In this document: one piece after another, positions 47,683-56,876 of the stretch
How the letters are laid out: each line of letters starts with the position of its first letter
Numbering within the stretch: the first letter of the stretch is position 1
NCBI GenBank assembly: GCA_003660975.1
Contig: QMVG01000003.1
Coordinates: 53,235 to 117,234 of the forward strand
DNA length: 64,000 nucleotides
Reading direction: 5' to 3'
From: Microcaldota archaeon
GTDB taxonomy: Archaea; B1Sed10-29; B47-G15
Made by a program: the position numbers and the translations under genes
The notes under the pieces: generated by a model
The model's database searches: none
Told to the model about the DNA's origin: nothing
Seen by the model: the letters and a program-made list of their open reading frames with translations, nothing else

Positions 47683-48111
47683 CTATTTTTTATTAGATCT
47701 CTTTAATATTATTTTATTAGCATTTTGTTTAAATGTTATATCAAACAATTCAAAAAACACCCTGCCTAGAATCAAGTCAGGGCAGTCATACTTCTTGCTT
47801 TTTGGAAATAACACAGGCAGATAATTAAAGCGATATCTCCTATTGCCTTTATGTATGACCAAGGCATCTATCTTTGAAGGGTAAAGTGTTATCCTCTGTC
47901 CTATGGTTTCTACATCCTCCTTTTTTCCTAAAGATTTTAGGCCAAGGAGCTTACTGATTTCATATGGAATATATATTGCATCAGAACCTGAATCCACAAG
48001 AGCAGCGAACTCATAATAATTATCGTTGTTCATTATCTTAATTGGGATTTTAGGTAATTTCCTTTGCTCTCCATCAAATTTCTCAGTCTTATAATTGAAA
48101 ATAAGCGACAC
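47683..48111 (-). CDS. Retropepsin-like aspartyl protease-fold protein
   Basis: FAALVDSGSDAIYIPYEISKLLGLK; DLILGRVFFELFDITF. Confidence 0.75.
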   Translation of the reverse strand: MSLIFNYKTEKFDGEQRKLPKIPIKIMNNDNYYEFAALVDSGSDAIYIPYEISKLLGLKSLGKKEDVETIGQRITLYPSKIDALVIHKGNRRYRFNYLPVLFPKSKKYDCPDLILGRVFFELFDITFKQNANKIILKRSNKK

Positions 48112-48122
48112 TCAACACACCT

Positions 48123-48314
48123 TCAAAGCATATGTGGGTTTTGTGAAGGCACTTTTGCTATAAACAATTTGATATTTGGATGCTTCTTTTTGATTGATTC
48201 AACCATCTTTTTTACATCCTGCCCAGCTTTCACAATAGAACCATTAGCTATAATAACCCACATACCTGCATACTGCGATAAATCTGCATTTAAATATGCT
48301 CTGTAATTATCCAT
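48123..48314 (-). CDS. DUF5678-like small protein
   Basis: YLNADLSQYAGMWVIIANGSIVKAGQDVKKMVESIKKKHPN. Confidence 0.7.
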   Translation of the reverse strand: MDNYRAYLNADLSQYAGMWVIIANGSIVKAGQDVKKMVESIKKKHPNIKLFIAKVPSQNPHML

Positions 48315-48364
48315 TATTATTACCTCAATAGATTGAATAAGCCCCAGACATTTTTAAACTTTGT

Positions 48365-48624
48365 GGACAGTTGGCTATAGGCTCCCTTCTGTTTTCAGGC
48401 AGCATTCTACTAAGCGGCCATTTGGCCTTGCACCCACGTGGCGGCCGTTTCATCCCCCTGCACACAAGTCATACTGGGTAATCATCCTTAACGTGCGCAG
48501 CAGGTGTCGTTTCTGCTCCGCCACGGCCCATCTCTGGGCGCGTCCTTCCAGACGCTTTAGCCCTTGCGGGCGGGTGGGGAGACCTTCCTCAGCCTTTCGG
48601 CCGTAAGCTGCCAGCCAACTGTCC
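48365..48624 (-). ncRNA. rnpB: RNase P RNA
   Basis: Minus strand GGACAGTTGGCTGGCAGC...GAGGAAGGTCTCCCC...ACAGAAGGGAGCCTATAGCCAACTGTCC; ends pair; TATA CTTTATATAG about 30 nt upstream. Confidence 0.93.
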
Positions 48625-48657
48625 CTATAATTTTACCCTCTTTTCCACTATATAAAG

Positions 48658-49116
48658 CTATTTCAGCAGGCTTTCTGCTATATTTCCGCATATCGGGAAC
48701 TTATACATTTCTCCCTGGTATGCTTTCAGCATGCCCACTATCCACAGTATGAAGGCTATTAGCGATAACAGCCAGTTGACTATCATGAGCGGGTATGCTA
48801 TTAGTCCCACTGCCAGTGCCCCTATTATCCACTGAAGTACTACTATGCTTAAGAAAGTCACTGTAGACTGCATTGCGTGGAATCTCACGAATCTATTCTT
48901 TTCTATTATTAGGAATATTATTCCTGTTACGAAACCTAGCAAATAAGCAAGCAGTCCCTCTATGTTCTCTCCGAGACCCAAGGCAGTTTTAGCTGTTGCA
49001 GTTTTTTTAGCTGTTGTTTTCTGCGCACTCTTTTTAGCGTAGCTTGCCTTTCTGGTAGTGGGTTTTCTTTTCGTGCTTCTACTTCTCGCACTTTTTCTCT
49101 TTGACTTAGCAGCCAC
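48658..49116 (-). CDS. DUF4870-like membrane protein with Lys/Arg/Ala/Thr-rich N-terminal tail
   Basis: MAAKSKRKSARSRSTKRKPTTRKASYAKKSAQKTTAKKTA then TMs NIEGLLAYLLGFVTGIIFLIIEKNRFVRFHAMQS. Confidence 0.8.
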   Translation of the reverse strand: MAAKSKRKSARSRSTKRKPTTRKASYAKKSAQKTTAKKTATAKTALGLGENIEGLLAYLLGFVTGIIFLIIEKNRFVRFHAMQSTVTFLSIVVLQWIIGALAVGLIAYPLMIVNWLLSLIAFILWIVGMLKAYQGEMYKFPICGNIAESLLK

Positions 49117-49273
49117 TTAATCACCTCTTGAACATTATATTAACATAAAACACAAAACACTTTTTAAATGTGTCGATGAAAATACTTAAAAATATTTGCT
49201 CTTTAAAAAAGATTTCGAAAAGTTTATATAAATTTTTTTGCACTATATTCGCAAAAATAAAAGAGGTGTTGAG

Positions 49274-49876
49274 ATGAAGAGAGGACATGCTATAATAATT
49301 GCATTCGTTGCAATTGCCCTGCTGCTTTTAGTTCCTCTTGCACTCTCATGGAAGCCAAAGTGGTTTTCTAGGCAATTTTGGAGGAGAGTGGCATGCAATG
49401 ACGGCATAGACAATGATGGCGATGGGTATACAGATTATCCTGCTGACCCTGGGTGTAAGAGAAGGTGGGATAGGAGCGAATTGAATAGGTTTATAGAATG
49501 CGATGACGGCATAGACAACGATGGCGACGGTTATATAGACCGCAGTGATGCTGGTTGCTCATCTCCGAGGGATAATGACGAAAGCAATTGTGGAGATGGT
49601 ATTTGCGAGGGAGGAGAAACACACCAGACATGTTCTGCAGATTGCACACCACCTGATTCCTGTTCTGAAACAGATAGTGGTTTTGACATTTGGAACCAAG
49701 GCAGCACTTATGGATATAGGAATGGCAACGCATACAATAATACAGATTTCTGTGATAACTCCACAAGTCTTATAGAGTATTATTGTTCAGGAACGAGCTG
49801 CTCGATGGCTGGTGTTGATTGCAGCAATTACAACGCCACATGTAACAATGGAGCCTGTCAATTACAACCACAATAA
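49274..49876 (+). CDS. Secreted protein with tandem DxDxDG (calcium-loop-like) repeats and Cys-rich C-terminus
   Basis: Signal peptide MKRGHAIIIAFVAIALLLL; CNDGIDNDGDGYTDYPADPGC and CDDGIDNDGDGYIDRSDAGC; CGDGICEGGETHQTCSADC. Confidence 0.8.
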   Translation: MKRGHAIIIAFVAIALLLLVPLALSWKPKWFSRQFWRRVACNDGIDNDGDGYTDYPADPGCKRRWDRSELNRFIECDDGIDNDGDGYIDRSDAGCSSPRDNDESNCGDGICEGGETHQTCSADCTPPDSCSETDSGFDIWNQGSTYGYRNGNAYNNTDFCDNSTSLIEYYCSGTSCSMAGVDCSNYNATCNNGACQLQPQ

Positions 49877-49921
49877 CCTTTTATTTTTTCTTGACCTCTC
49901 ACTGCTTGCTGGTGAGATAGT

Positions 49922-49940
49922 GAAGGGCCTTAGGCCCTTC
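49922..49940 (+). terminator. Perfect 8-bp hairpin GAAGGGCC-TTA-GGCCCTTC
   Basis: Follows CDS 49274-49876; a second hairpin CTCAC...GTGAG lies just before it. Confidence 0.5.
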
Positions 49941-49977
49941 TAAACATCCTTATTAATTTTAACAGAGTAATTATTAT

Positions 49978-50019
49978 ATGGCAGTAAAAATAGTCTCATG
50001 GAATGTCAATGGCATATAG
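49978..50019 (+). pseudogene. 13-codon vestige of the exonuclease III 5' end (MAVKIVSWNVNGI*)
   Basis: 30 nt identical to the start of the exonuclease III gene at 51604-51633. Confidence 0.8.
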
Positions 50020-50060
50020 ATACATATTTATATAAAAAAATATAAAAAGAGTATTACTCA

Positions 50061-51554
50061 TTGTTAGCACGATATTTAACAAACACACTAAAGGTTTTAG
50101 AAATGACTGAGTATGATAAGACTTCTGATGCTATTGTGGCACTAAAGGAGATTTTTGAAAATCCTTTAGTAAGATTAATACTGAAATATTTTATTTCTAA
50201 GGAAAGGCTTGACAGAGCACTTGAGATTTACTGTGGTCTTGATAAACCACACAACGTATCAGAGGAAATAAACGCCTTTCTCGTCTCTTATGCAGTAAAC
50301 AAAGGTGCAGCAGTTTTTGGAAAAAAGAGGCAGGATTTTATAGAATATTTTAAGAACCCTGTTCCTAGAAGGGGCTTGAATCTAGTGTTGAGGAGCATAG
50401 TAGAGTATGGAATTACAAAGCCCCAGAAGCTTGTTGCTCCTTTTCTAGTTGTTTGGGACAGCACTTTAATGTGTAATTTAAGGTGTAAGCACTGTTATGC
50501 AAGCGCAGGGGTAAGCACACCTCCCCCTGACGAGCTGAACACAGAACAAAGGAAGCAGGTTATAGATCAGCTTGATGAAGCAGGAGTTGTGGCCATTGCT
50601 TTTTCAGGTGGAGAACCTCTTATGAGGCCTGATTTCTTTGAGATAGCAAAATATGCTCATGAAAAAGGAATGTTTATAAGTGTTGCCTCAAATGGCACTC
50701 TGATAACGAAACAAATTGCCAAGAAGCTAAAGCAGGTCGGTGTTGGTTATATAGAAATAAGCCTTGACCATAGCTCTCCAAAAATTCACGATGAGTTCAG
50801 AGGAGTGAAAGGGGCATGGAAAAGAGCTGTACAAGGAATAAAAAACTGCGTTGAAGCAGGGTTATTTACCTGTATAGCCACGACTGCCACCCAACATAAC
50901 TACGACGATATTCCCAAAATGATTAAGCTGGCCAAGAAACTGAAGGCTAACAGGTTTGTTGTTTTCAATTTCATTCCAACAGGAAGAGGAAATGAGATAA
51001 AGAAATGGGACTTAACACCACAGCAGAGAGAAGATTTGATGAATCTGCTTTATGATGAACTTGAAAAGGAAGGAGGTATGCAGTCTTTTTCTACATGTCC
51101 TGCTTATGCCAGGATAAGCATGGAAAGAGTTATGGCAGGAAAGGGAAAGACTGTTGCTCCCACACATTTCGCAGGAGCCTCTCTCCATGGAAAAGCCATA
51201 GCCATTGCGGAGTTCATTGGGGGTTGTGGAGCAGGAAGAAACTATTGCTCGATAGAATACAACGGAGATATGCAGCCCTGTGTGTTTATCCCAATTACTA
51301 TTGGCAATGTTTTGAAAGATGGTTTTGAGAATGTGTGGAAAAATTCAGAACTTCTTAATAAAATGAGAAACAGAGAACTCTTAAAAGATGGCTGTGGAGA
51401 ATGTCCTTACAAATATATATGTGGAGGGTGTAGGGCAAGGGCGTATGCTTGCACTGGGGACATTATGGCGTCTGACCCTGGATGTCTTTTTGTAAAAAAG
51501 TTTGAAGAAGAGCACCAACCAGAAAATCAGGCGATGCAGATTTTTTGGCTTTGA
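50061..51554 (+). CDS. Radical SAM / SPASM-domain protein
   Basis: DSTLMCNLRCKHCYASAG (CxxxCxxC); SGGEPL; C-terminal CGECPYKYICGGCRARAYACTGD...DPGC. Confidence 0.92.
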   Translation: MLARYLTNTLKVLEMTEYDKTSDAIVALKEIFENPLVRLILKYFISKERLDRALEIYCGLDKPHNVSEEINAFLVSYAVNKGAAVFGKKRQDFIEYFKNPVPRRGLNLVLRSIVEYGITKPQKLVAPFLVVWDSTLMCNLRCKHCYASAGVSTPPPDELNTEQRKQVIDQLDEAGVVAIAFSGGEPLMRPDFFEIAKYAHEKGMFISVASNGTLITKQIAKKLKQVGVGYIEISLDHSSPKIHDEFRGVKGAWKRAVQGIKNCVEAGLFTCIATTATQHNYDDIPKMIKLAKKLKANRFVVFNFIPTGRGNEIKKWDLTPQQREDLMNLLYDELEKEGGMQSFSTCPAYARISMERVMAGKGKTVAPTHFAGASLHGKAIAIAEFIGGCGAGRNYCSIEYNGDMQPCVFIPITIGNVLKDGFENVWKNSELLNKMRNRELLKDGCGECPYKYICGGCRARAYACTGDIMASDPGCLFVKKFEEEHQPENQAMQIFWL

Positions 51555-51600
51555 AAATATTCCTTCTTATTTTATTAATGAGAAATGAGCAATGATAATC

Positions 51601-52365
51601 ATGAAAATAGTCTCATGGAATGTCAATGGCATACGGGCCTGCTATAAGAAGGGGTTTCTTGACTGGCTAGAGAAGGAAAAACCAGATGTTCTGTGCATTC
51701 AAGAAACAAAGTCAAAGTCTGAGCAGCTGCCAGAGAAACTTAGGAAAGCAAAAAATTACTATGTTTATTGGGCTGACGCTGTCAGACCTGGTTATTCTGG
51801 AACTGCTCTTTTTAGCTTGAGAAAACCAGCACAAGTGGAGATTGGCATAGGAATCAAAAAGTATGACGATGAAGGCAGGACGATAATAGCTGATTACGGT
51901 GATTTTGTTCTTTTCAATTCCTATTACCCAAATGGCAGGCATGACCTGTCAAGAGTGGGCTTTAAATTAGAGTATTACGATGCAATAATGAAAAAGGCAA
52001 AGCAACTTGTTGATGACGGCAGGAATGTTATTTTGACAGGGGATTTTAACACAGCACATAAGGAAATAGACCTTGCAAGACCTAAGGAAAACGAAAAGAA
52101 CACTGGCTTTCTCCCAGAAGAGCGAAAGAAGATAGACGAGCTAATAGAGCTTGGTTTTGTTGACACGTTTAGGGTTTTTACAAAAGAGGGAGGTCATTAC
52201 ACCTGGTGGTCTATGAGAACAAAGGCAAGGGAAAGAAATGTTGGATGGCGCTTGGACTACTTTTTCGTGAATCGCTCTTTTTTGCCGAGGGTTAAAGCTT
52301 CATACATGCTCACAGATGTTATGGGTTCTGATCACTGTCCGATAGTATTGGAGTTAAAGGAGTGA
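51601..52365 (+). CDS. xthA: Exodeoxyribonuclease III
   Basis: MKIVSWNVNGIRACYKKGFLDWLEKEKPDVLCIQETK; TGDFNTAHKEIDLARP; GSDHCPIVLEL. Confidence 0.94.
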   Translation: MKIVSWNVNGIRACYKKGFLDWLEKEKPDVLCIQETKSKSEQLPEKLRKAKNYYVYWADAVRPGYSGTALFSLRKPAQVEIGIGIKKYDDEGRTIIADYGDFVLFNSYYPNGRHDLSRVGFKLEYYDAIMKKAKQLVDDGRNVILTGDFNTAHKEIDLARPKENEKNTGFLPEERKKIDELIELGFVDTFRVFTKEGGHYTWWSMRTKARERNVGWRLDYFFVNRSFLPRVKASYMLTDVMGSDHCPIVLELKE

Positions 52366-52369
52366 GGGA

Positions 52370-52741
52370 ATGGAGTCAGTTCAAAGGAAATCAATTCTGA
52401 TAAGCGCCTTTCTAATCTTGGTTGTTTTTGCAGCGATAATCCTGTCTTTTTTCAACGCAGGCAAAAAGGCAGAGTCCGAATGGCTTAGCCAGAAAGAAAT
52501 GGCAGTGATTGCATGCGAGTCACTTTGCAGAGAAGTAAAAGGTGACATTGATTTTAACAGAGGCCCTTGCTTGTCAGATAAATATGCATTTGCTGTTCGT
52601 GATTGGGTCTGCGATATAGCACACAACCCGAGGAGCTACATAGACAATATGCCTGAAAACCAATGCAGGGATTTCAGGGAAGGAAAGGCCCACCACTTCG
52701 TAGAGTTAGATGAAAACTGTCAGCTGATTAGGGCAGTTTGA
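52370..52741 (+). CDS. Membrane-anchored Cys-containing protein
   Basis: N-terminal TM, 123 aa. Confidence 0.65.
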   Translation: MESVQRKSILISAFLILVVFAAIILSFFNAGKKAESEWLSQKEMAVIACESLCREVKGDIDFNRGPCLSDKYAFAVRDWVCDIAHNPRSYIDNMPENQCRDFREGKAHHFVELDENCQLIRAV

Positions 52742-52784
52742 GGCTTACAAAACATTTATTAGCTTCTGGTCCCAAAAAGAAAGC

Positions 52785-53360
52785 ATGCAGCTTGACGAGA
52801 TTGCAGAGCAGATATTAGCTTGCAGGAGATGTCCCTTGCACCAGCACAGGACAAGGCCAGTTCCAGGAGAAGGTCCTGCGAATGCCAAGCTCATGCTGGT
52901 CGGTGAGGCCCCTGGCAGGTTTGAGGATAAAAGCGGGAAACCTTTTGTTGGCGCTGCTGGCAAATTTTTAGATGAGTTGCTGTCCATTGCTGGTCTAAAG
53001 CGCTCTGATGTTTTCATAGGCAATGTGGTTAAATGCAGGCCACCCAACAACAGAGACCCTCTTGAATCTGAGATAAAAGCATGTAGCCCCTGGCTTGACA
53101 TGCAGTTTAATGTTATAAGGCCAAGGCTTGTTGTAAGTCTCGGTCGCTTTTCAATGGATTTTTTCCTGGAAAAATTTGCCTTGCCAAAAAAGAACATATC
53201 AGAAATCCACGGCCAGGTGTTTAAGGTTGATACCCTTATGTGGCACGGTTATTTTGTTCCTATGTATCATCCTGCTGCTGCTCTTTACAGGGGAAATGTA
53301 AAAGAAGAGCAGATAAACGATTGGAAGATATTAGCTGACTTTATTAAGCAGAGATTGTAA
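52785..53360 (+). CDS. Family 4 uracil-DNA glycosylase
   Basis: CRRCPLHQHRTRPVPGEGPANAKLMLVGEAPGRFEDKSGKPFVGAAGKFLDELL; MYHPAAALYRGN. Confidence 0.94.
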   Translation: MQLDEIAEQILACRRCPLHQHRTRPVPGEGPANAKLMLVGEAPGRFEDKSGKPFVGAAGKFLDELLSIAGLKRSDVFIGNVVKCRPPNNRDPLESEIKACSPWLDMQFNVIRPRLVVSLGRFSMDFFLEKFALPKKNISEIHGQVFKVDTLMWHGYFVPMYHPAAALYRGNVKEEQINDWKILADFIKQRL

Positions 53361-53378
53361 AACTCTTTAACCTTTTCC

Positions 53379-53627
53379 CTATTGAATTTCCTCTTTTTTC
53401 CTTCTCAAAAAAGGAAGCTCCCAAGCAGGCTCTTTGGAATTCCATTTTTTCACGTTTTCCTCGCTTTTCCACTTTTTGGCCTTTTCGTTGAATATTGCCT
53501 CAAAGTCCTTTTCAGTGATCTTGTTTCTTACCTTCTCTGGCAGGCTTTTCCACAGAAGGACCTTGACGAAGTTTGCGTTCATATGGGGACTTAGCTTTTC
53601 AAGTGACTTCTCCACACTTTTCTCCAA
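53379..53627 (-). CDS. Hypothetical basic protein (TTG start assumed)
   Basis: 82-aa ORF. Confidence 0.45.
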   Translation of the reverse strand: MEKSVEKSLEKLSPHMNANFVKVLLWKSLPEKVRNKITEKDFEAIFNEKAKKWKSEENVKKWNSKEPAWELPFLRRKKEEIQ

Positions 53628-53841
53628 TATGCCCGACTCTGCTTTGCTCAGCTTTTTTGGATTTATCTGTTTGCTATTCTTTCTCTATAAGCACTGCTCC
53701 TAAGCGCTTCTGAGAAAGGATTCTTTTTGCGTTTTGCATAAATTTTTGACATACTTAAACTAAGGCCCGCAGATATAAATTATTTTCCTAAGCTTTGCAA
53801 AAAGTTTTTATTTAACCTGCTTTTTAATATACCTGATCAAA

Positions 53842-54438
53842 ATGGTAAGAAAGAGAAGACTGAAAAGAGTCTCAACGATATCTAAAGAGGCATATTTTAA
53901 GGGAGTGAGGACAGACAGCGTGAGGCATCTCCCAAAACCCCTTGCTGAAGAGGTTTCCAAGACCCTTAAACAGCTTTATGAGAAAGAAAAAAAGCAGTAC
54001 TTGACAGCAGAGGAAAGAAAAAAGGCTGTTGTTGAGTTGGTTGCCCTCAGGGAAAAGATAAGTGGGATAAAAAGCGAAAGCGCAAAGAAGATATTAAAGC
54101 AGATTGAGAGCACGTTATATGCTCTGTCTGAACCAAAGATAAAGCTGAAAGGCAAGAGAAAGCTGAGCCCAGAAGAATTTGACGTTTTTATGGGTCTGCA
54201 GAAAAAGGAATTTATGAGGCTTAAGGAGAAAAGCAAGGAATTACTGAAGAGCGCGGGCAATTTAACATACGTTCCCTATGCAGAGAGAAAAGAGTTAGTA
54301 GAGGAGATATCGCGGGATATGAAAATTCTCAGCGATTACATGGAGCACGCTCCAGACGAGGCAAGCAAACAGAAATTGCGTTTCTTGGCAAATAAATTGA
54401 AAAAGCTGGAAGAAAAGCTTATCCTGCCTAAAAAATAG
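53842..54438 (+). CDS. Hypothetical basic coiled-coil protein
   Basis: MVRKRRLKRVSTISKEAYFKG, Lys/Glu-rich. Confidence 0.7.
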   Translation: MVRKRRLKRVSTISKEAYFKGVRTDSVRHLPKPLAEEVSKTLKQLYEKEKKQYLTAEERKKAVVELVALREKISGIKSESAKKILKQIESTLYALSEPKIKLKGKRKLSPEEFDVFMGLQKKEFMRLKEKSKELLKSAGNLTYVPYAERKELVEEISRDMKILSDYMEHAPDEASKQKLRFLANKLKKLEEKLILPKK

Positions 54439-54460
54439 TTTTATAGTTCATTTTCCTTAT

Positions 54461-54871
54461 ATGCTTATGGACATCATTGCATTTGTCTTGTTTTTCGTAG
54501 CTGCCTTGGTAGGTTTCTTAGCAGGAGCTATTTATTACCGAATGCGCTTTGCACTCTGGCTAAAGCGTTATGAGAAGGAAGTCAGGGAAGAGGCAGTGAA
54601 GAAGTCAAGAGCTGTCTTGGGAGGCAAATTTGCTGAACAGATGGCAGCCTATCTCCCGGGCTTTGACTATGACCCCACAGAGGCGAGGTTTATAGGAAGC
54701 CCCATAGATTTCGTAGTCTTTGACGGATTAGCAAAAGGGGATTTGAAAAAGATTGTATTTGTTGAGGTAAAAACAGGTTCATCCTCGCTCTCTGCCAGAG
54801 AGAATGCAGTGAAAAATGCGGTTAAGAACAAGAGGGTTGAGTGGAAGGAGATGAGGATAGGTGAGATTTGA
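54461..54871 (+). CDS. Membrane-anchored Holliday-junction-resolvase-like (PD-(D/E)XK) nuclease
   Basis: N-terminal TM; FIGSPIDFVVFDGLAKGDLKKIVFVEVKTGSSSLSARENAVKNAVKNKRVEW. Confidence 0.75.
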   Translation: MLMDIIAFVLFFVAALVGFLAGAIYYRMRFALWLKRYEKEVREEAVKKSRAVLGGKFAEQMAAYLPGFDYDPTEARFIGSPIDFVVFDGLAKGDLKKIVFVEVKTGSSSLSARENAVKNAVKNKRVEWKEMRIGEI

Positions 54872-55794
54872 TGGTTACAAAACGCAGAAAGATAGAGATG
54901 CTAGTAAACGGAAAGAAAATTCGCGTTAATGCGAAGCTAATAGACGAAAGGACTGTTCCCAAGTTCAAGACAGCAGAAGAGAGAATATCATATATCGTGA
55001 GAGAGGTTTTGAAGGAAGGCAAGATGAACGCAAGGTCGCGCTCTTTGCTGAAGCAGCTTTCTGAGGAATTGAAGAGAAACAACGTGGACGCTGCTTTTCT
55101 GAGGAATCTCATAAATAGTAATGGCATAAAAAACAACAATTCTGTATCAGGAAAGATATTAGGTAAGATAAAAAGCCACTTGGCACAAAAGGAAGAGCAT
55201 TTCTTCAGGGATTATCTTGATTTCATAGGCACTGGTCCAGCTATAAGAAAGAGCAGGACATACACCAAAAACAGGCATCTGCTCGCCAGCAACAAAGGAA
55301 AGACAATGTATAATAGCCTTAAGTCACCAGACGCGATGAGATACCTGGACACAGTGCAAGCAGGCAAAAAGATAAAGCCAGTAGGCACGATTATGATAGG
55401 GGAGGTTACTGGCCAGAGAATGGAAGAATCTGTTATAAGAGAGAAGGTTGGGAAGTACTTGCAGAAGCCGATATTTGACGGCCGTGAGCCTGCGGTTTTT
55501 GTTTTCCTTGGTTTTAGGGGGAAGGTTGATGAGAAAATCAAAAAACTGGAAAGAGAAATAAATGAGGAGATTAGGCAAAGGTATGAGAAGGAAGGTCTGC
55601 CGCTCCAGAAACTTTATATAATGGACACGCTAATGCTTGAAAAGCAGATTAGAGATAAGCTTAAAGTGATAGAGAAGCATATGGAAAATGCCAGTAAGAG
55701 GGGAGATAAAAATCTCTTGGCCATTAACAGAAGGAGATATGCCAAAGGCATTAGGCTCTTAGAAGAACTGGAGAAATTAAGGCAGCTCACATAA
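54868..55794 (+). CDS. Hypothetical basic protein
   Basis: 308-aa ORF overlapping the nuclease stop. Confidence 0.7.
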   Translation: MMVTKRRKIEMLVNGKKIRVNAKLIDERTVPKFKTAEERISYIVREVLKEGKMNARSRSLLKQLSEELKRNNVDAAFLRNLINSNGIKNNNSVSGKILGKIKSHLAQKEEHFFRDYLDFIGTGPAIRKSRTYTKNRHLLASNKGKTMYNSLKSPDAMRYLDTVQAGKKIKPVGTIMIGEVTGQRMEESVIREKVGKYLQKPIFDGREPAVFVFLGFRGKVDEKIKKLEREINEEIRQRYEKEGLPLQKLYIMDTLMLEKQIRDKLKVIEKHMENASKRGDKNLLAINRRRYAKGIRLLEELEKLRQLT

Positions 55795-56857
55795 TATAGT
55801 CAGGAACCTTTTGCTTTATGTTGGCAAAGATATTTTCAACAGAAAGCACTTTTACACCTTTCTTTTTTAAGTATTTCTCCAATTGATGCACAGGCGCTGT
55901 TACTGTCTTCTTGCCCTTCTTGTCAGTCATCATGCTTGGGGACATCAGAGCCAGCTGTCTTTCTGGACCTTCTATTATCCTGTTTTCCAGTTCAGAGAGA
56001 AGGAACTGTTCTATGTAAACCATGCCTGCTTTAGTGTGTATTGGCATCAGTTTTTCCTCACTGCTTATGTCCATAACTTTCATTGAGCCGTCAAAGCTTT
56101 CCATTATCCTTCGCTTTCTTTCCCTCAAGTTCATTGTCATTTGGTAGACTAAATCCTCAAAAGGCATCTTTCTTTTTTTGGCAAGCTCCTCTAATTTCTC
56201 TATGAATGGTCTTTTCCCTTTCTTCCCTGCCATCTCTTTGAGCATTTCTGCCATTTTCCTAGCCGCGTCTTTCTTGCTCCTTACTCTGCCTTCACTTTCC
56301 ATTAGCGTTAAGTAATTTTCTACGGCCACTAACTCTTTGACAAGTTCCTTTGTTAGACCTCTTATTATCAACTTTTCTGATGATACGTCCTTTGCCCCTC
56401 TTTTCGATGCTACCTCCTCTACCACTGCAGTAATTGCTGCCTTTGGCACAGTGATGTTCTCAACCTTTATGCCTCTGTTTTCCAGTTTCTTATAAAAATC
56501 AACATCGTAGCTTTTGTCTCCTATCTCTTTTTCAACCACTATTGCTTTTGGTTTTCTCTTTTTCAACTCGGCCTCAATGAGCTTCCTTTCAAATATGTAT
56601 TTGGGAGGTATGGGGATTATGTCTATTTCTTTTATTTTGTTTCCAACCTTTACTTTTATCCTTTTGCCTCTTAGAACAGAAATAGCATTTCTTGAAGGCT
56701 TATTGCTTATTGTTACTTCTGACTCCTTCTCATAGAATCTTTTCATCTGCTCTTTTTCAGCAATCTTCCTGGCAAGCTCCTCTCTTGCGCTTTTCTCTGC
56801 CTCTATTTTGAACACTTCTTTTCTGACCTTTTTCCTTATCCTTTTTCCTTTGTTCAT
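55787..56857 (-). CDS. Hypothetical basic protein
   Basis: 356-aa ORF, Lys-rich. Confidence 0.7.
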   Translation of the reverse strand: MNKGKRIRKKVRKEVFKIEAEKSAREELARKIAEKEQMKRFYEKESEVTISNKPSRNAISVLRGKRIKVKVGNKIKEIDIIPIPPKYIFERKLIEAELKKRKPKAIVVEKEIGDKSYDVDFYKKLENRGIKVENITVPKAAITAVVEEVASKRGAKDVSSEKLIIRGLTKELVKELVAVENYLTLMESEGRVRSKKDAARKMAEMLKEMAGKKGKRPFIEKLEELAKKRKMPFEDLVYQMTMNLRERKRRIMESFDGSMKVMDISSEEKLMPIHTKAGMVYIEQFLLSELENRIIEGPERQLALMSPSMMTDKKGKKTVTAPVHQLEKYLKKKGVKVLSVENIFANIKQKVPDYIM

Positions 56858-56876
56858 AGTAATATTATTGCAGTAA

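Noticed and set aside
48361-48606. 81-aa plus-strand ORF and the overlapping 48564..48752 ORF
   Set aside because: Antisense to the RNase P RNA.
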